This document shows, piece after piece, positions 15,026-18,032 of a DNA stretch of 18,032 bases; position 1 is the stretch's first letter; every line of letters starts with the position of its first letter. This DNA is from Gammaproteobacteria bacterium (GTDB taxonomy: Bacteria; Pseudomonadota; Gammaproteobacteria; Steroidobacterales; Rariloculaceae), in contig PKRJ01000069.1 of assembly GCA_017577365.1 (NCBI GenBank), forward strand, positions 1-18,032, written 5' to 3'. Made by a program: the position numbers and the translations under genes. The notes under the pieces were generated by a model. The model worked only from the letters and a program-made list of their open reading frames with translations. It made no database searches and was not told the DNA's origin.

Positions 15026-15322
15026 CACGACGGGTGCGCCGGCCTTGGCGGCGCCGAGATTCCTCCGTTGCCGATTGCACCAAACGGGATCGAGGCGCGC
15101 TGAGCGCCCGATCCGCCGGCCGAACCCTGAACGATTTCGCCGCTCGACGCAACCCTCGAGGTATCGAAACTCGTCGCTCGGCACGTCTCGCGCAGGACGA
15201 TTGTCGTCGGGTCGCCGCTCAGGCAAGCTGAGCTGATCGGAGTTGCATGGGCGACCGTGACGGTGCAAAGCGCTACCGCTCCGCGGTCGCGGCAAGGGTA
15301 ACCGAATGGGAGGGAGATCGGG
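15026..15322. promoter_or_regulatory. Divergent intergenic region between BCCT transporter and glutathione transferase
   Basis: About 297 bp between divergent starts. Open frames in it have the Arg-rich composition of non-coding GC-rich DNA and no recognisable family. It should hold both promoters; I see no clear -35/-10 pair and no strong hairpin. GGGAGGGAG just before 15323 is the ribosome binding site of the transferase. Confidence 0.4.
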
Positions 15323-15931
15323 ATGAAGCTCTACTACACGCCGGGTGCATGCTCATTGGCGCCGCACATCGTCGCGCGGGAGGCGGGGATCGATCTCGCG
15401 TTGGAGAAAGTGGATATCGCGACGAAGAGAACGGAGGCCGGCCGCGACTACTTGTCCATCAATCCGAAGGGCTACGTGCCCGCGCTCGAGCTCGACAACG
15501 GCGAGATTCTCACGGAAGGACCGGTGATCTCGCAGTATCTCGCGGACTCGAAACCCGAATCCGGTCTCGCTCCGCCCAACGGCACGTGGGAGCGTTATCG
15601 GCTGCAGGAAGCGCTGACGTTCATCGGCACGGAGATTCACAAGAGCTACAGCCCGCTGTTCAATCCCAGCTTGGCGCCCGAGGCGCGCGAAGAGCGCATC
15701 GCGCACATCCGCAAACGTTTCGAGCTCGTGAATCGGATGCTCGACGGCAAGGAGTTTCTGGTCGGCCACCGCTTCACCGTGGCGGACGCCTATCTGTTCG
15801 TGATGGTCAGCTGGAAGGACTTCCTCAAGGTGGACCTGTCGGCGTTCGACAACGTGCTCGCGTTCCACGATCGCATCGGCCGCCGTGCGGCGGTGCAAGC
15901 CGCGCTGCGGGCGGAAGGGCTCATTCAGTAG
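15323..15931 (+). CDS. gstA: Beta-class glutathione S-transferase
   Basis: This 202-residue protein has the usual length and both domains. The thioredoxin-like N-domain begins MKLYYTPGACSLAPHIVARE with Cys10, the residue of bacterial beta-class enzymes that forms a mixed disulfide with glutathione. The cis-Pro loop is GYVPAL (Pro53) and Glu65 in ILTEGPVISQYL binds the glutathione gamma-glutamyl group. His106 in EIHKSYSP matches the second catalytic residue of Proteus GST. The all-helical C-domain has FTVADAYLFVMVSW, the N-capping/hydrophobic-staple motif. It conjugates or reduces electrophiles with glutathione in the cytoplasm and may protect against oxidised or aromatic compounds. It converges on the Rieske-FAD oxidoreductase gene with only 13 bp between stops. 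Confidence 0.95.
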   Translation: MKLYYTPGACSLAPHIVAREAGIDLALEKVDIATKRTEAGRDYLSINPKGYVPALELDNGEILTEGPVISQYLADSKPESGLAPPNGTWERYRLQEALTFIGTEIHKSYSPLFNPSLAPEAREERIAHIRKRFELVNRMLDGKEFLVGHRFTVADAYLFVMVSWKDFLKVDLSAFDNVLAFHDRIGRRAAVQAALRAEGLIQ

Positions 15932-15944
15932 CTCGGCGTCACCT

Positions 15945-17471
15945 TCACGGCCGAGCGGCGATGCGCTCCATCGCCGCTTCGGCCGCAAGGTTGTCGACGT
16001 CTCTGCCGATCGTCGCGACGGCGTGCGTCGAGCCGCCCTTCTTGTAGCGCACCAGGCAGTCTTTCGCCGCGACGTCTCCTTCGATCTCGAGCTCGTCCCA
16101 GCCCACGGCGTGTCCCACGTAGTTGATGCGCACGGCGTAGTGTTGGCTCCAGAAGAACGGCACGGCCGTGTATTTCTCGCGCAGGCCGAGCATGTTCAAC
16201 GCGGCCGTCTGGCCTTGCCGCTGCGCGACGACCCAATGCTCGACGCGAATCCGCTCGCCGACGCGCGCGTCGGGCCACCGCGCGATGTCGCCCGCGGCGA
16301 AGACGCCCGACAGGCTGGTCTCGAGATACTCGTCCACGAGCACGCCGCGCTCCACAACCGCTCCCGCGCTCTCGGCCAGCGCCGTCCGCGGCCGTACCCC
16401 GATGCCGACGACGACGAGATCGGCCTCGATGAGGCCTCCGCCGCTGAGCCGTACACGCGGCCCATCGATTGCCGCCACGGTCTCCTCGAGATGAAAGATC
16501 GCGCCGTTCGCTTCGTGCAGCGCTTTCACGAAGTCGCCGATCTGCGGGCCGAGCACCCGCTCCATCGGTCGTTTCTCGGGCGCGACGACGTGAACCTCGA
16601 GGCCCCGCTCCAGCAGCGAGGCGGTGACCTCGAGGCCGATGAAGCTCGCGCCGACGACCACGGCGCGCCTCGCTCCGGCCAGGCGATCGATGATCGCGCG
16701 GCAGTCTCTCAGCGTGCGCAGCACGTGAACATTCGGCTGATCCGCGCCGGGAACGTCGAGGCGTATCGGCTCGGCGCCGGTCGCGAGCAGGAGGCGATCG
16801 TAAGGCAGGCGACTGCCGTCGCTCAGCGTGACCGCGCGCGACCGCGCATCGATCTCGGTAACGGCGCAGCCGAGACGAACGTCGATGGCATTCTTATCGT
16901 AGAAACGCGAGGTGCGTAGCGGCAGCCATTCCTCGGGCGCCGTGCCGGCGAGATAGTCCTTCGAGAGATTCGGTCGATCGACAGGCAGCGTGTCGTCGTC
17001 GCTGAGCATGACGAGGCTACCCTCGTAGCCCTCGCGTCTCAGCCGTTCGGCCGCGGCGAATCCTGCCGCGCCGCCGCCGACGATGACGATTCGATGTGGC
17101 CCTTCCGCCGTCTTGGCGCGCGACGGCCGCTTCGCTCTCGCGAGCTTCTCGCGCACGAAGAGCTTCCCGTCGCGTTGCTCGACCGACCAGCACGGAAGCG
17201 GGCTGAACGCCGGAGCACCTAGCGCTTCGCCGGTGCGAAGACTGAAGCACGCGTGGTGCCAAGGGCATCTCACCGTGTCGTCGACGACCAACCCCTTGCC
17301 GAGTGGGCCGTGGTAGTGCGTGCAGGCAGCGCCGACGGCGAAGAATTCGTCGCCGCGGCGTACGAGCAGCACCTCGTCGTCGCCAACGTGGCCGACGAGC
17401 TTGTCGCCGTCGGCGAGGTCGTCGATCGGAATGCCGGCCGAAAGATCCGGTCCGCTGACGCGCTTCGACAT
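15945..17471 (-). CDS. Rieske-FAD/NAD(P)-disulfide-fold oxidoreductase (AIF/AIFL- and rubredoxin-ferredoxin reductase-like)
   Basis: This 508-residue protein fuses two modules. Residues 10-105 are a Rieske [2Fe-2S] domain with C50-T-H52 and C69-P-W-H72, binding the cluster through two Cys and two His. Residues 126-490 are a two-dinucleotide-fold flavoprotein: FAD loop IVIVGGGAAGFAAAERL (Gly132-Gly137), NAD loop VVVGASFIGLEVTASLL (about 272-287), and the second FAD-binding GVFAAGDIARW (Asp395). The C-terminal part resembles the dimer domain of ferredoxin reductases of oxygenase systems and human AIFM3. It should pass electrons between NAD(P)H, FAD and the Rieske cluster, in the cytoplasm as there is no signal peptide. 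The acceptor is unknown and no oxygenase gene is adjacent. A GGGAGGG site lies just before the ATG. There is room for divergent promoters upstream. Confidence 0.93.
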   Translation of the reverse strand: MSKRVSGPDLSAGIPIDDLADGDKLVGHVGDDEVLLVRRGDEFFAVGAACTHYHGPLGKGLVVDDTVRCPWHHACFSLRTGEALGAPAFSPLPCWSVEQRDGKLFVREKLARAKRPSRAKTAEGPHRIVIVGGGAAGFAAAERLRREGYEGSLVMLSDDDTLPVDRPNLSKDYLAGTAPEEWLPLRTSRFYDKNAIDVRLGCAVTEIDARSRAVTLSDGSRLPYDRLLLATGAEPIRLDVPGADQPNVHVLRTLRDCRAIIDRLAGARRAVVVGASFIGLEVTASLLERGLEVHVVAPEKRPMERVLGPQIGDFVKALHEANGAIFHLEETVAAIDGPRVRLSGGGLIEADLVVVGIGVRPRTALAESAGAVVERGVLVDEYLETSLSGVFAAGDIARWPDARVGERIRVEHWVVAQRQGQTAALNMLGLREKYTAVPFFWSQHYAVRINYVGHAVGWDELEIEGDVAAKDCLVRYKKGGSTHAVATIGRDVDNLAAEAAMERIAARP

Positions 17472-17736
17472 GTCGCCCTCCCGCGCAGCTGCCGACGGAT
17501 ATGCCCAGTTTGCCCTGACTGCGCGGAATTACAACCGACACGAATATCGACACGGCGCACGGCGGAGCCGCAGCCGCCAGAAACCCGGAGTATGCGGCTC
17601 TTCACGGCTTTACGTTTCGTGCCGGACCGCTCGCGTTCCCATCGGATCCGGCTTGGGGTGGCGCAACCATCGCTTGAAAAGTAATCTCCGAGCACCGCGG
17701 AGATATCGCGTTGCAACGCGCCGGGAGGAGAGAGTC
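17472..17736. promoter_or_regulatory. Divergent intergenic region between Rieske-FAD gene and S41 peptidase gene
   Basis: About 265 bp with no gene. It holds both promoters, not precisely locatable by eye, and the inverted repeat at 17684-17704 near the peptidase start. Confidence 0.4.
17684..17704. promoter_or_regulatory. Inverted repeat in the leader of the S41 peptidase gene
   Basis: ATCTCCG (17684-17690) and CGGAGAT (17698-17704) are perfect reverse complements around a 7-base spacer, ending 32 bases before the GTG start. It follows CTTGAAAAGTAA, so it may be an operator over a promoter or a small 5' leader hairpin. Confidence 0.35.
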
Positions 17737-18032
17737 GTGCGTCTATGCTTGGGTCTGTTGGTGCTGCTCGCATCGGGACAAGCACGAACGCAGGAATGTC
17801 CGTCGATCGCCGAGTACGACGAGATCGTCGCCGTCGTGACCCAGCGTTTCTTCGATCAGACATTCAACGGTCTGAACTGGGCGGAGCGGGTGCGTCATTA
17901 CCGAGACCGGATCGACTGCGCGGCCGACGCCGATCGTGTCGCTTCGACCATCAACTCGCTGCTCGAGGAGCTGGACGCTAGTCATACCGCGCTATACACC
18001 CGTCAGGACGTGCATTACTGGGGCCTCAACTC
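17737..18032 (+). CDS. Exported S41-family (C-terminal processing/Tricorn-type) peptidase, N-terminal part only
   Basis: Starting at the GTG, which follows GGAGGAG by six bases, 98 codons stay open to the window edge. A hydrophobic signal peptide (residues 2-18, LCLGLLVLLASGQA) leads to a helical region (QRFFDQTFNGLNWAERVRHYRDR). Next comes LLEELDASHTALYTRQD (75-91), the N-terminal S41 hallmark in which a helical bundle ends at a (D/G)-x-S-H-T motif before the PDZ and catalytic domains. The catalytic Ser/Lys, or Ser/His/Ser/Glu set, would lie beyond the window, so subgroup and activity cannot be judged. It should act in the periplasm or at the envelope. A frame starting at the ATG at 17745 is out of phase and is a shadow. 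Confidence 0.8.
   Translation, partial: MRLCLGLLVLLASGQARTQECPSIAEYDEIVAVVTQRFFDQTFNGLNWAERVRHYRDRIDCAADADRVASTINSLLEELDASHTALYTRQDVHYWGLN

Noticed and set aside
15026..15295. Upstream start for the BCCT transporter at 15295
   Set aside because: The extra 90 residues are Arg-rich and soluble and would take up almost the whole divergent promoter region shared with the glutathione transferase.
1..18032. CRISPR array, tRNA or rRNA genes, insertion sequence ends
   Set aside because: Looked for regularly spaced repeats, cloverleaf arms and terminal inverted repeats with transposase motifs, and found none. The only long inverted match is between the G8 paralogs.

Overview
The window is a GC-rich, densely coding stretch that looks chromosomal and points to a Gram-negative proteobacterium, probably an aerobic gammaproteobacterium. 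The evidence is a TonB-dependent outer-membrane receptor with a FecI/FecR regulatory pair, azurin, a c5-like cytochrome c, a beta-class glutathione transferase and many Sec signal peptides. The lineage is inferred from gene content only. I see no rRNA, tRNA, CRISPR array or complete mobile element.

Left flank (1-1510): a GFA/CENP-V-fold zinc protein running off the left edge (-), a GNAT-type acetyltransferase cut off before its acetyl-CoA-binding half (+), and a small exported cytochrome c (-).

Core (1511-12074): two paralogous secreted proteins, each an N-terminal G8 domain followed by a long right-handed beta-helix, lie in opposite orientation about 5.3 kb apart. They closely resemble the animal hyaluronan-depolymerising proteins CEMIP/KIAA1199 and TMEM2. 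Between them, all on the minus strand, sit a three-gene ECF sigma / FecR-type anti-sigma / STN-containing TonB receptor operon and then a VOC-fold protein. The sigma and FecR genes overlap by 8 bp, and the receptor starts 4 bp after FecR, so these three form a tight surface-signalling unit. Strong hairpins end the first G8 gene (4103-4132), the second G8 gene (9382-9405) and probably the receptor operon (4858-4890). The working idea is a polysaccharide-responsive locus: secreted G8/beta-helix proteins act on or bind a glycan outside the cell, the receptor senses and imports the product, and FecR/sigma adjusts expression. The substrate is not visible from sequence.

Right flank (12075-18032): azurin (+) divergent from the second G8 gene; a 125-residue exported remnant joining the two ends of a tannase/feruloyl esterase without its catalytic middle (+); a BCCT-family betaine/choline/carnitine-type transporter (-); a beta-class glutathione transferase (+); a Rieske-FAD/NAD oxidoreductase of the AIF-like type (-); and the start of an exported S41-family peptidase (+) running off the right edge. 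These look like independent housekeeping or stress genes rather than parts of the core system.
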